Both the position numbers and the translations under genes were made by a program. Of a stretch of DNA of 64,000 bases, positions 16,640 through 25,473 are shown one piece after another (position 1 is the first letter of the stretch; each line of letters opens with the position of its first letter). The DNA is taken from NCBI GenBank assembly GCA_035527835.1, contig DATKZS010000012.1:1-64000 (forward strand), read 5' to 3'. Origin of the DNA: DATKZS01 sp035527835 [NCBI: bacterium]. GTDB taxonomy: Bacteria > RBG-13-61-14. The notes beneath the pieces were generated by a model. The model had not been told where the DNA came from, did no database searches, and saw nothing but the letters and a program-made list of their open reading frames with translations.

Positions 16640-17191
16640 CTAGAAGCTCCACGGCTTGCAGATGATCTCTCGGACCTTGATGTCGAAGAAGCGGTTTGAT
16701 GAGTTGGCGCGGATGATGAGGGCGGTGTCCCATCCGCGTCCGGTTCCGCCCAGGGCGATGATGTCGTCAAAGGGGATGAGGCCGGCGTCGGCGGCCATGG
16801 CGGTTATTTCGATGGCAACCTTGGTCCCCTGCCCGAAGATGCGCAGGGCGGCGTTGACGATCTCGGTCTGGGAATAGCCGCCGAAGCGGGTGGAGATGGC
16901 CTTGTTGATGTTGCGGGTGGCGAGGGTGGCGGTGAGCACGAAGTGTCCGGCCTTGGTGACGGCCTCGCGGATCCGGGGGTCGAACTCGCCTTTGCCCTCC
17001 TCGCCAAAGCCCACGTTGTGGGTCACGGCCACGATGGTGACGTTCGGCCCCGCTTCCTTTACGAGCTTGTCCACGCTCGTGCCCACGGTGGCGGCGGCCA
17101 CGATGTGCTTGAGGCCCCGGTCGCGGGCGGTTTCCAGGGCCGCCTTGATGACGGCATCGGTGTTTTGGGGTCCTGCCTTTTCAAAGTACAT
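16640..17191 (-). CDS. Stand-alone pyruvate kinase alpha/beta-domain-like protein
   Basis: A 183-residue protein matching the free-standing version of the pyruvate kinase C-terminal (allosteric) domain fold. It begins with the FEKAG..NTD stretch, then HIVAAATVGTSVDKL, VAVTHNVGFG and, near the end, IALGGTGRGWDTALI. There is no catalytic TIM barrel, so it is not a pyruvate kinase enzyme. Such proteins are widely annotated by this domain but their role is unknown. AGGGGG lies a suitable distance before the ATG. Hairpin repeats flank it on both sides. Confidence 0.85.
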   Translation of the reverse strand: MYFEKAGPQNTDAVIKAALETARDRGLKHIVAAATVGTSVDKLVKEAGPNVTIVAVTHNVGFGEEGKGEFDPRIREAVTKAGHFVLTATLATRNINKAISTRFGGYSQTEIVNAALRIFGQGTKVAIEITAMAADAGLIPFDDIIALGGTGRGWDTALIIRANSSNRFFDIKVREIICKPWSF

Positions 17192-17211
17192 ATTTATTCC
17201 CCCTGAATGTT

Positions 17212-17284
17212 TTCACGCAAAGGCGCAAAGCGCGCAAAGAAAAATTGTCAGAATATTTCTTTGCGTCCTTTGCGCCTTTGCGAG
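17212..17284. repeat. Palindromic repeat, 'ACGCAAAGGCGCAAAG' family, copy 1
   Basis: Arms ACGCAAAGGCGCAAAGCGC and onward, and TTTGCGTCCTTTGCGCC and onward, are reverse complements around a short AT-rich loop. The unit GCAAAGNCGC recurs about every 9 bp within an arm. It lies just after the stop of the gene at 17301-17864 on the minus strand. Another full copy is at 38167-38244 and a single arm at 48373-48399. Confidence 0.85.
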
Positions 17285-17300
17285 GGATAATAATTTCATT

Positions 17301-17864
17301 TTAAGGCGATTCGCCTTCCATGCTGTCCCAGAGCACGTCGAACTGGAGGTCGAAGTAATCGAGGATTTTAACGCCGACCATGATGTAGTGCTGCTTGCCG
17401 GCTACGGTATAGGGCACGGTGATGATGGATGATGAGACGAAGACGGGCGCGCCGAACTTGATGTTGGTCCGGGCCTGGGCCTTGGCCGAGAGGAGGGAGC
17501 GGGCGGCGGCGGACTGGAAGAATTCGTCCACCTTGCGCACGTAGGGCGGGGGCAGGGCGGCGCGGAGGTTGGTGTCATTGAGTCCCGGGTCCTCGCCGGG
17601 GGCCAGGCGCTGATTAAGGTCGGCGACCTGGAGGCGGATGCCGTTCTGCTCCTCCCGCATCTCGCCCAGCACCTTGGTCATGTCCTGCAAGGAAGCGGAA
17701 AGATCGGGATCAATCTTGGCGACGGGTGCGGGCGTGACCATGGGACCGGGAACCTTGGCCGGCCATTGCCGGACCAGGAGCGCTCCGGCCGCCGCGCCGG
17801 CCAGGGCGGCCAGTAGGGCGAGCGCGATGAAGGTGGTCCTGGTTTTTTTGTCCGGAGAGCCCAT
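17301..17864 (-). CDS. Hypothetical single-pass membrane protein
   Basis: A 187-residue protein with a basic N-terminus (SPDKKTRT) and one hydrophobic helix at about residues 11-31, then a Pro-rich linker, a predicted helical segment (about 55-90) and a soluble domain on the far side of the membrane. No family recognised. GGGAATAAATA precedes the ATG. Hairpin repeats bracket the gene (17212-17284 and 17908-17984). Confidence 0.7.
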   Translation of the reverse strand: MGSPDKKTRTTFIALALLAALAGAAAGALLVRQWPAKVPGPMVTPAPVAKIDPDLSASLQDMTKVLGEMREEQNGIRLQVADLNQRLAPGEDPGLNDTNLRAALPPPYVRKVDEFFQSAAARSLLSAKAQARTNIKFGAPVFVSSSIITVPYTVAGKQHYIMVGVKILDYFDLQFDVLWDSMEGESP

Positions 17865-17907
17865 TATTTATTCCCGTCTAGATGTTCCTGGTATTTTAGG
17901 TCTGGTT

Positions 17908-17984
17908 TCGCACAGAGGCACAGAGTTCACGGAGAATTATTAATTAAATATCTTTCTCTGTGTTCTCTGTGCCTCTGTGCGAGA
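17908..17984. repeat. Palindromic repeat, 'CACAGAGGCACAGAG' family
   Basis: The left arm CGCACAGAGGCACAGAG runs on to CACGGAGAA; the right arm TTCTCTGTGTTCTCTGTG runs on to CCTCTGTGCG. It is placed right after the stop of the SRPBCC gene on the minus strand. A related single arm appears to encode the last residues of the gene at 8297-10591. Confidence 0.85.
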
Positions 17985-18010
17985 AAAATCCCATGTTTTC
18001 CTGATAGCTT

Positions 18011-18496
18011 TTAGTGTCCATGCGCCGCGGCTGGTTCCTCGGCCTCCGGCTTGTTCTCCACCCGTTTCTTGATGGCCTTCACCCAATCCTCGTGGAGTTT
18101 GTTCAGGTCGTCCTCGGTGACCATGAGCTTGACCACGGGGAGCAGGGCGCCGGTGAAGATCTCGCGGGAGGTGACGAGGGTCTTGCCGCCCTTGTCCTTG
18201 AAATCAAAGCTGTGGATGGCATGGAACACTCCCTTGACCCCTCCCTCCCAGGCCAGGCGGCCGGGTTTCTGGAAATCCACGACCGACACCTTGAGGGGCA
18301 CGGACGCCGGGCCGCCGATCATAACGCTCATCTTGATTTTCGTACCGCAGGTGACGGACTCGTAGCCGCCGGCCAGCGACGCCTTGGGCATGAACGGCTT
18401 CCACTGCGGCCAGCTCTTGACGTCCATCATCGCGTCCCAGACCTCGACCGCCGGGGCCTCGACCTCGATTGACTTCTCCACCTTCAACTCGGCCAT
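18011..18496 (-). CDS. SRPBCC-family protein (START/Bet v1-like fold)
   Basis: A 161-residue protein. It shows the typical start of SRPBCC/polyketide-cyclase-like proteins, VEKSIEVEAPAVEVWDAM, followed by DVKSWPQWKPFM and GTKIKMSV. The fold makes a hydrophobic pocket that binds lipids or other hydrophobic ligands; the ligand here is unknown. The tail is rich in E, A and H (EEPAAAHGH). AAGGAG lies 7 bp before the ATG, a strong ribosome site. Confidence 0.88.
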   Translation of the reverse strand: MAELKVEKSIEVEAPAVEVWDAMMDVKSWPQWKPFMPKASLAGGYESVTCGTKIKMSVMIGGPASVPLKVSVVDFQKPGRLAWEGGVKGVFHAIHSFDFKDKGGKTLVTSREIFTGALLPVVKLMVTEDDLNKLHEDWVKAIKKRVENKPEAEEPAAAHGH

Positions 18497-18562
18497 GATC
18501 GCACTCCTTGATAGATTTTTTCTGCTGATGGGCGCGGCCGACGCCGGCTGCGCTGCGTTGCA

Positions 18563-18680
18563 TCTTTATTTCGCCCCTTCAGGGCTGAAAAGGATATTAT
18601 GGCCACCGCTATCCCAGGGTAGGCCGAAGACGGCCAACCCTGGGCTATCTTATTATCGCCCTTTCAGGGCTGAAGAATAA
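18563..18680. repeat. Dispersed palindromic repeat, 'CCCTTTCAGGGC' family, copy 3
   Basis: GCCCCTTCAGGGCTGAAAAGG, CCCAGGGTAGGCCGAAGACGG with GGCCAACCCTGGGCTATC, then CGCCCTTTCAGGGCTGAAG. It is almost identical in order to the right half of copy 2. It separates the SRPBCC gene from the large secreted protein at 18718-20904. Confidence 0.85.
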
Positions 18681-18717
18681 GAGCCGATCAGATTGAAACC
18701 GAACATTATCCTAGCAC

Positions 18718-20904
18718 TTACTCGACCGTGATAGTAGTCCGCCCCTCGTCCGGTATGACGACGGTGGTGGTCATAACTCCCTCGCTGATACCTTCGAGCG
18801 CGCCCGGGATCATGCAGCCGGAGATTTTGCGGGGCGGGCAGGGCAAATAGATGGACACCTTGACCTCCTCGCCGGGCACGCCCGCGACGTCAATGGAGAC
18901 CATGCCGGCCGCATAGCTGATTTTAGGGAAGCGCATCACGCTCAGGGTCACGAACTTGCCGGTCTCGCCGATCACGGCCATGCCGTTTCCGAGCATGGGG
19001 CAGAGCACGTAATAGAAGCCGTTGTTTTGGGGCATGCGGCCGAAGGCGATTTTGTCGGCGTCGAGTTCGAGCTCGCGGGTGCGCCAATTATAGACCATGT
19101 ACTTTCCGGAGAGGCCGAGGTCGGCGAGCGACACTGACGGGTCACGCATGGATGCGGGCCGGATGTTGAAGCCGGCCAGGTACACGGTCTCGCCGATGTC
19201 GTGTTTCGAGCCGGTGGTGACGATCCACGGTTTTTTGTTGTCCAGGAACATGAGGTCAATGGGCGTGGCGGGCCGGTCGGGCTTGAGGAGCACGCCGTCC
19301 TTGCGGCAGGTGCGCATGAGGAGCTCTGGGTCCGCGTAGCCGATACGGTCGGAGGGGCCGACCACTCCGGCCGAGAGCACGGAGATGAGCGCTTCCTCCA
19401 GCGGCCACTTCTCGGAGCGGACGGGGCGCTGGCCGGGCGCACTCTGGAAGTTGTCTTTGAACGGCCACAGCCCGACGGCGTAGGCGAACATGGAAGTGGT
19501 GTGAAAGTTGGGCCAGTAATAGTCCTTGAGAATGCCGGCCTGGTAGTCGTCGGAGCAGCGGACCTGGGTTATATTGTCGTGTTTGATTTGCTGGAGGAAG
19601 AACTCGGGCGACGCCATGCAGAGTTGCATGGTGAGCCCGCGGGCGGAAGCCGTGTCGGCCATGGAATCGAACCAGGACTCGGCGTTGTGGAGCCCGTCGC
19701 GGAGCCACGGGATCATGTTCATCTGGGTGACCAGCCAGTCCTGCTCGTACACCTGCACGCCATAGCTCACGGCGTTGTCCATGATCTCGTCCCAGAACTT
19801 GGGGTCAATGGGCAGGGCCGGCCGCTTGCTTCCGGTTCCGTAAACGCATTGGTAGCGCGCGCAATAGGGCGAGTCCTGGTTGTACCAGCGGTTGTGGGCC
19901 TCGAGCGGGAGGCCGAGCGCCTGCTGGAACGCGGGCAGGCCCTCAGGGAACAGCTCCGGGATCGGCTCCCACAACAGCGAGCCGCCGCGGAAGGCGTTAA
20001 GCAGGTTGTTGGTCCGCGCCTTCGGATACCACCAGGAATCGAGCTGAAAATAGCCGAACGGGATGCCCTTCGCGTCCGCGTCCTGCTTCACCGCCAGCAG
20101 GGTGTCATGGTAGTTCATGCCCTTTTCGGTCTTGTAATAATAATAGGCCCCGTTGTCGGTCCAGTAGCCCAGGTACTTGAGGCCCACGTCGGCGTATGCG
20201 TCGGGCCGCTGGTGCTGGTGCCAGGCCCGGAGCACGTCGCCCCATTTGAGGATGGTGGCGTTGATGCCGTGGCCGGAGACGACCAGGACTTGGTGGGTGG
20301 TCCCGGCGGGAATTTTTTCGATCATGCCGCCGAACCCGCAGAGCCACTCGCCCCTTACCGGCGCCTGCATGGCGGCCAGGAAGTTGTCGAGCGGCGAGAT
20401 CACGATGGCGTCGAGGCTGTCGTTATAGAGGATGATGGGTCCGCTGGTGGCGACCGGCTTCAAGGAGTAGGGCGAGAAGGCGTCAACCTTGAAGGTAAGC
20501 ACGCGGCCGTAGCCGTCCGGCGCCTTGATCGCGGGCGCGGCAAAGGCGGGCTTGAAGTAATCGCCGGTGGGGGCGTTGATTTCGAGCCGGGTGGTGGTCT
20601 CGATCACCGTGGCATCGTCGCGGCCGGGCACGGGATAGACCAGGGCGTCGAGAGCGGCCGTGCCGGATGGAAGCTTTAAAACCAGGGCCTTGGTTTTGAC
20701 CGGTCCGAGGACGGTCTCGATTTCCTTGACCGATGCCTCGGCGGCGGGCAACAGCTCGACCAGGTCCTGGCCCGGCTTCGCGGCGTCGGCCGGCCATAAA
20801 AAGCGGTAGGAAAAATTCGGGCCGTCCGCGCCCCATGACGCGGGCGGGCCGAGCCAGAGCGCGGCGAGCATGGCGGCCACAATTACCGACCTTGTCCTTT
20901 TCAT
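18718..20904 (-). CDS. Large secreted protein, putative glycoside hydrolase with TIM-barrel-like domain
   Basis: ATG at 20904 (MKRTRSVIVA) is preferred over the upstream ATG at 20979 because GGGAGATA precedes it and it yields a signal peptide ending near ASWGADG; 728 residues. The middle contains WTDNGAYYYYKTEKGM, GIPFGYFQLDSWWYPK and YEQDWL, which resemble clan GH-D/GH36-type barrels where Asp in the LDSWW strand could be catalytic. The C-terminal 150 residues look like a beta-sandwich. I cannot assign a family with certainty; substrate unknown. It probably acts in the periplasm or outside the cell on polysaccharide. Confidence 0.65.
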   Translation of the reverse strand: MKRTRSVIVAAMLAALWLGPPASWGADGPNFSYRFLWPADAAKPGQDLVELLPAAEASVKEIETVLGPVKTKALVLKLPSGTAALDALVYPVPGRDDATVIETTTRLEINAPTGDYFKPAFAAPAIKAPDGYGRVLTFKVDAFSPYSLKPVATSGPIILYNDSLDAIVISPLDNFLAAMQAPVRGEWLCGFGGMIEKIPAGTTHQVLVVSGHGINATILKWGDVLRAWHQHQRPDAYADVGLKYLGYWTDNGAYYYYKTEKGMNYHDTLLAVKQDADAKGIPFGYFQLDSWWYPKARTNNLLNAFRGGSLLWEPIPELFPEGLPAFQQALGLPLEAHNRWYNQDSPYCARYQCVYGTGSKRPALPIDPKFWDEIMDNAVSYGVQVYEQDWLVTQMNMIPWLRDGLHNAESWFDSMADTASARGLTMQLCMASPEFFLQQIKHDNITQVRCSDDYQAGILKDYYWPNFHTTSMFAYAVGLWPFKDNFQSAPGQRPVRSEKWPLEEALISVLSAGVVGPSDRIGYADPELLMRTCRKDGVLLKPDRPATPIDLMFLDNKKPWIVTTGSKHDIGETVYLAGFNIRPASMRDPSVSLADLGLSGKYMVYNWRTRELELDADKIAFGRMPQNNGFYYVLCPMLGNGMAVIGETGKFVTLSVMRFPKISYAAGMVSIDVAGVPGEEVKVSIYLPCPPRKISGCMIPGALEGISEGVMTTTVVIPDEGRTTITVE

Positions 20905-21033
20905 TATCTCCCCTCTCCCTGGAATGGCTTGATCGCTGATGCCGGGCCACTTGATGGCGGAGCCAATATATCCTAACAATCGCGGTCCTCGCTTTCAAGA
21001 AGCGGCACGGCCGGTCGCTTCAGCGGGCGTTTT

Positions 21034-21119
21034 GGGTCAGAGCTTCAGTTTTCAGTTAATATCGGGGTGGTCGAAGCTCGGACTATTTCATTATTAACTG
21101 AAAACTGAAGCTCTGACCC
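21034..21119. repeat. Perfect 27-bp inverted repeat (MITE-like)
   Basis: The left arm starts GGGTCAGAGCTTCAGTTTTC (21034-21060). Its exact reverse complement ends the element at 21093-21119, with a 32-bp centre. It lies in the divergent gap between the secreted glycosidase gene and mutS. A solitary, slightly diverged arm (GGGTCAGAGGTTCAGTTATC) is at 61255-61280. Confidence 0.85.
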
Positions 21120-21193
21120 GTCTGGTTCCCGGCCGCCGCTATTAGCTGGCATCCGTCCCGCGCATCTGGTATTTTCATACCGCGAGAATCGTC

Positions 21194-23899
21194 ATGAACA
21201 AGATCACTCCCATGCTCAAGCAGTACTTTGAGATCAAGGAGCAGTACCCTGACTGCATCCTGTTCTTCAGGATGGGCGATTTTTATGAGATGTTCTATGA
21301 CGACGCGGTGAAGGCGTCGAAGGCCCTGGAGATAACCCTCACCACGCGGAACCACGGGATGCCGGAGGCGGTGCCGCTGTGCGGGGTGCCGTATCACGCG
21401 GCGGACACGTACCTGGCGCGCCTGGTGGACGCGGGGTTCAAGGTGGCGGTATGCGAGCAGGTGGAGGACCCGAAGAAGGCCAAGGGCTTGGTGCGGCGGG
21501 CGGTGACGCGGGTGATCACGCCGGGCACGTCGCTGGCCCCGGGCCATCTCTCGGCCAAGGAGCCGCGCTACCTGGCGGCGGTGGCCGTGAATGACACGGG
21601 CCTGGGCCTCGCCTTCATTGATTATTCGACCGGCGAGTTCAAGGCCACGGAGCCCATGGGGGTGGCGGAGCTTGTGGACGAGCTGGGGCGTCTGAGTCCG
21701 GCCGAGGTGCTGATCGCGCGGGAGGGCCTGGACCACGCGGCGCTCGGTCCGGCGATCAAGGAGTTCGCGGCGCGCTCGGAGCCGGCTTGTCCTCTTGCCC
21801 ACCCGCCGGAAGGGGCGTTCGACGAGGCGGGAGCCAGGAAGACCTTGCTCCATCACTTCGGCGCGGAGACGCTGGAGGGCTTCGGGGTCGAGGGTTTTCC
21901 GCTGGCCATCAGCGCGGCGGGCGCGCTGCTTTATTATCTGGAGGAGACGCAGGAGCCGGAGGAAGCGCCGGCGTTCGAGATCTCGGGCGACGAGCCGATC
22001 ACGATACCGCGTCCGCTCTCGCACATTACGTCGCTCTCCTATTACACGACCGCTGACTACATGATTCTGGACGAGGTGAGCAAAAGGAACCTGGAGCTCA
22101 CGCGCACGCTCCGGGACCAGAAGAGCAAAGGCTCGCTGTTCTGGCTCATTGACATGACGGCGACTCCGATGGGCGGCCGCGCGCTGCTAAGCTGGCTCCA
22201 CTATCCGCTGCTCGACCCGGCCGCGATCAATGAGCGGCTCGACGCGGTCGAGTATTCATTGGAGAACCACGCCTTCCGCCTCGACCTGCGCGACCTCATG
22301 GAGCACGTGACCGACCTGGAGCGCCTCACCGCGCGCGTGTCCTTCGGCTCCGCCCACGCCCGCGACCTGGCGGCCGTGCGCGAGACGCTCAAGCTGGTGC
22401 CCAAAATAAAAGGGGTGCTGGCGCACGGGGAGTCAGCGCTGCTTCAGGAGATCCACGGCCGGCTGGACGCGCAGGAGGAACTGGTAACGCTCCTCGACCG
22501 CGCGCTGGTGGACGACCCGCCGTTTTCGCTCCGGGAAGGCGGAATCATCCGGAGCGGCTACTCCACGGAGATTGACGAGCTCACCGCGCTCATGCGCGAC
22601 GCCAAGTCCGTGATCGCCCGCATGGAGGCTACCGAGCGGCAGCGCACGGGCATCGCGAGCCTCAAGGTCAAGTACAACCAGGTGTTCGGCTATTACATCG
22701 AGGTGACCAAAGCGAACCTGCGCCTGGCGCCGGCCGACTACATCCGCAAGCAGACGCTGGTGAACGCGGAGCGCTTCATCACGCCGGAGTTGAAGGACCT
22801 GGAGACCAAGATCCTGGGGGCGGAGGAGCGGCTGACCGAGCTGCACTATGAGCTGTTTTGCGAGCTGAGGGATAGGGTCGCGGCGCGGGGCGCAAAGCTC
22901 GCCGAGACGGCGCGGGAGCTCGGGCGGCTGGACGCGGTGTTGGGGCTTGCCGAGCTCGCTTCGCGCAAGCGCTTTACGCGTCCGCAGGTTGACGGGGAGG
23001 ACCGGATCGAGATCAAGGGCGGGTGGCACCCGGTGATCGCGGAGCTGGTCAAGTCCGAGCGCTTCGTGCCCAATGACGTGCGGCTCGACAACGACGACCA
23101 CCAGATCCTCATCATCACCGGTCCGAACATGGCGGGAAAATCCACGGTGCTGCGCCAGACCGCGCTGATCGTGATCCTGGCGCAGATGGGCTCGTTCGTG
23201 CCGGCGGAGGAAGCCGCGATCGGAGTGGCGGACCGCATCTTCACGCGCGTGGGCGCCTCCGACGTGCTGGTCCGCGGCATGAGCACCTTCATGGTCGAGA
23301 TGACCGAGACCGCCAACATCCTCCACCACGCCACCAATAAGAGCCTGGTGCTGCTCGACGAGATCGGACGCGGCACCTCCACCTTTGACGGACTATCCAT
23401 CGCCTGGGCCGTGGCCGAGTTCCTCCACGACACCCCCGGCCACCAGGCCAAGACCATGTTCGCAACCCACTACCACGAGCTGGTGGACCTCACCGAGACC
23501 CGCGAGCGCATCAAGAACTATCACATCCTGGTCAAGGAGTGGGAGGGCAACGTCATCTTCCTGCGCAAGATGGCGCCGGGCTCAACCAGCCGCTCCTACG
23601 GCATCCAGGTGGCCAGACTCGCCGGGCTGCCCTCGCCCGTGATCGAGCGGGCCAAAGAAATTCTCGCGAACCTCGAAGCGGTGGAGCACGATCCAGCCGG
23701 CCGGCCCGTGATCGGCAAGTCCGCCAAAGGCGCGCACAATAAGGTTGGGTCCGCGCAGCTCAACTTCTTCACCCGTCCGGCGGACCCGGCGGCCGACGAC
23801 ATCGTGAGCCGCGTCAAGGCGCTGGACCCGCAATCACTCACGCCGCTGGAGGCCCTCACCATTCTCGACGAGCTGAAAAGCCGGCTGCTCAAGAAGTAG
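21194..23899 (+). CDS. mutS: DNA mismatch repair protein MutS
   Basis: A 901-residue protein of normal length. The mismatch-reading Phe-x-Glu is in GDFYEMF (about residue 30). The connector, lever and clamp domains follow, then the ATPase with Walker A GPNMAGKST and the MutS signatures GRGTSTFDGLSIAWA and ATHYHEL. MutS binds mismatches and small loops and recruits MutL. No mutL is in the window. The ATG at 21194 lacks a strong ribosome site but matches the family start (TPMLKQYFEIK). Confidence 0.97.
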   Translation: MNKITPMLKQYFEIKEQYPDCILFFRMGDFYEMFYDDAVKASKALEITLTTRNHGMPEAVPLCGVPYHAADTYLARLVDAGFKVAVCEQVEDPKKAKGLVRRAVTRVITPGTSLAPGHLSAKEPRYLAAVAVNDTGLGLAFIDYSTGEFKATEPMGVAELVDELGRLSPAEVLIAREGLDHAALGPAIKEFAARSEPACPLAHPPEGAFDEAGARKTLLHHFGAETLEGFGVEGFPLAISAAGALLYYLEETQEPEEAPAFEISGDEPITIPRPLSHITSLSYYTTADYMILDEVSKRNLELTRTLRDQKSKGSLFWLIDMTATPMGGRALLSWLHYPLLDPAAINERLDAVEYSLENHAFRLDLRDLMEHVTDLERLTARVSFGSAHARDLAAVRETLKLVPKIKGVLAHGESALLQEIHGRLDAQEELVTLLDRALVDDPPFSLREGGIIRSGYSTEIDELTALMRDAKSVIARMEATERQRTGIASLKVKYNQVFGYYIEVTKANLRLAPADYIRKQTLVNAERFITPELKDLETKILGAEERLTELHYELFCELRDRVAARGAKLAETARELGRLDAVLGLAELASRKRFTRPQVDGEDRIEIKGGWHPVIAELVKSERFVPNDVRLDNDDHQILIITGPNMAGKSTVLRQTALIVILAQMGSFVPAEEAAIGVADRIFTRVGASDVLVRGMSTFMVEMTETANILHHATNKSLVLLDEIGRGTSTFDGLSIAWAVAEFLHDTPGHQAKTMFATHYHELVDLTETRERIKNYHILVKEWEGNVIFLRKMAPGSTSRSYGIQVARLAGLPSPVIERAKEILANLEAVEHDPAGRPVIGKSAKGAHNKVGSAQLNFFTRPADPAADDIVSRVKALDPQSLTPLEALTILDELKSRLLKK

Positions 23900-23961
23900 C
23901 GGGCGGTGCCAGAACCGGATAAAATAACGGCGGATTCAGAAACCGCGCCGGGAGGAGAGAG

Positions 23962-25374
23962 ATGAAACAGGAATTTAAGATCGGTTTTGTGCCGGCGAGC
24001 CGCGGCTTTTTCAGCCAGGAGCTGGCCATGAAGATGCGCGACCTGACCATCGTGGCGATGACGCGGGCGGGTCTTGCGCCGGTGGTCCCGGGCCCGGAGC
24101 TGACTCGCAACGGGCTCGTGGAGAGCCACGGGGAGGCGATGAAGGCGGCGAAGTTGTTCCGCGAGCAGCACGTGGCGGGCGTGGTGGTGGGCGCGGTGAA
24201 TTTCGGGAACGAGGTTCCGGCGGCGGAGGCCGCGATCGGCGGCGCGCACGGCGGTCCGATCTTTTTGTTCGGCTGCAAGGAAGAGGGCAAGCTGACGCCG
24301 ACGTCGGACCGGCGCGACGCGTTCTGCGGGCTTCTGTCCATTGCCACGGCGCTTCGGCGGCGCGGCGCGAAGTACGTGTTCCCCAAGGTGGCCAACACCT
24401 ACCCGGACGAGCCGGCCTTTATCAAGGAGCTCGCCGACTTCGGCGCGATGTGCCGGGTGGCGCGGGGGATCAGGGGCGCGGTGTACGGCCAGTTCGGGAC
24501 GCGGCCGCGCGAGTTCGAGACGTGCGTGTTCGACGAGGCCTCGCTGCTCCGGAGCTTCGGAATCAAGGTGGTGCCGCTGCCGCTCTCGGAGATTTTCGGG
24601 CTTGCGGGAAAGTTGGATGACCAGGGCCGGATCAAGAAGACGGTGGAAGAGCTCAAGAAGACAGCGAGCGCTGGCGGGGCTGACAAGGCGGCGCTTACGA
24701 AGCTCGCGCGCCTCGAGATCGTGCTGCGCGACAAGGTCGCGGAGTTCGAGATGAGCGGCATCGCGATCCAGTGCTGGACCTCGATCCAGACCGACTACGG
24801 GGTGACGCCGTGCGTGATCATGGGGCGGCTGGACGAAGAGGGCATACCCGCGGCGTGCGAGGTGGACATTCACGGGACCTTGTCCATGCACATGCTGGCG
24901 CTGGCGGCCGGCCGCGCGTCGGCGCTGGCCGACTGGAACAACCGCCACTACAAAAGGAAGAACGTGTTCTCGGCCTGGCACTGCGGCGTGTTCCCGCCGA
25001 GCTTCACTAAAAGGAAGCGCGTGATGTCATACCACAAGATCGTGGCGGACACGGTGGGCGCGGAGAACGCGTTCGGGACGGTGGAGCTGGAGACCGACCC
25101 CGGCCCGGTGACGCTGGCCCGGATCACCGAGAGCGGAGACGGCGCGTGGAAGCTCTTGATCTGCGAGGGCGACGTGGTAAAGGCTGACGGCTCGACGTTC
25201 GGGGGCAACGCCTGGGTGGAGGTCAAGGACCTGGACACATTATACGGCGCGCTGCTCCGCGACTTTCCCCACCACACCGCCATTGTGCCCGGCCACGTGG
25301 GCCGGATCCTGGAAAAGGCCGCCTACTTCCTGGGCATGGAAGCGGTGATGCCGCTCGGACTGATGAAGGACTGA
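23962..25374 (+). CDS. L-fucose/L-arabinose isomerase-fold protein
   Basis: A 470-residue protein with the fucose isomerase-like layout. Likely metal-ligand positions are the Glu in SGIAIQCWTSIQ.. / EVDIHGTLSM (Glu and Asp region, about 300-310) and a late His in the FSAWHCG segment. GGGAGGAGAGAG precedes the ATG. In this superfamily some members isomerise aldoses and ketoses; others are of unknown activity. It is probably a cytoplasmic sugar-catabolic enzyme, and the neighbouring ceramidase-like genes and glycosidases fit a carbohydrate-using lifestyle. The exact sugar cannot be told. Confidence 0.8.
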   Translation: MKQEFKIGFVPASRGFFSQELAMKMRDLTIVAMTRAGLAPVVPGPELTRNGLVESHGEAMKAAKLFREQHVAGVVVGAVNFGNEVPAAEAAIGGAHGGPIFLFGCKEEGKLTPTSDRRDAFCGLLSIATALRRRGAKYVFPKVANTYPDEPAFIKELADFGAMCRVARGIRGAVYGQFGTRPREFETCVFDEASLLRSFGIKVVPLPLSEIFGLAGKLDDQGRIKKTVEELKKTASAGGADKAALTKLARLEIVLRDKVAEFEMSGIAIQCWTSIQTDYGVTPCVIMGRLDEEGIPAACEVDIHGTLSMHMLALAAGRASALADWNNRHYKRKNVFSAWHCGVFPPSFTKRKRVMSYHKIVADTVGAENAFGTVELETDPGPVTLARITESGDGAWKLLICEGDVVKADGSTFGGNAWVEVKDLDTLYGALLRDFPHHTAIVPGHVGRILEKAAYFLGMEAVMPLGLMKD

Positions 25375-25396
25375 GGACAAAATCGAGCCGAAGATA

Positions 25397-25463
25397 ACCG
25401 CCAAGACGCCAAGGCCGCCAAGAAATTATATTTTAAAAATTCTTCTTGGCGGTCTTGGCGTTA
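25397..25463. repeat. Palindromic repeat, 'CCGCCAAGACGCCAAGG' family
   Basis: The left arm AACCGCCAAGACGCCAAGG runs on to CCGCCAAGAA; the right arm TTCTTGGCGGTCTTGGCGTT closes it. It lies between two convergent stops (25374 and 25474), suited to a bidirectional terminator. A single arm of the family occurs at 48660-48684. Confidence 0.85.
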
Positions 25464-25473
25464 TTCTTCGCGC

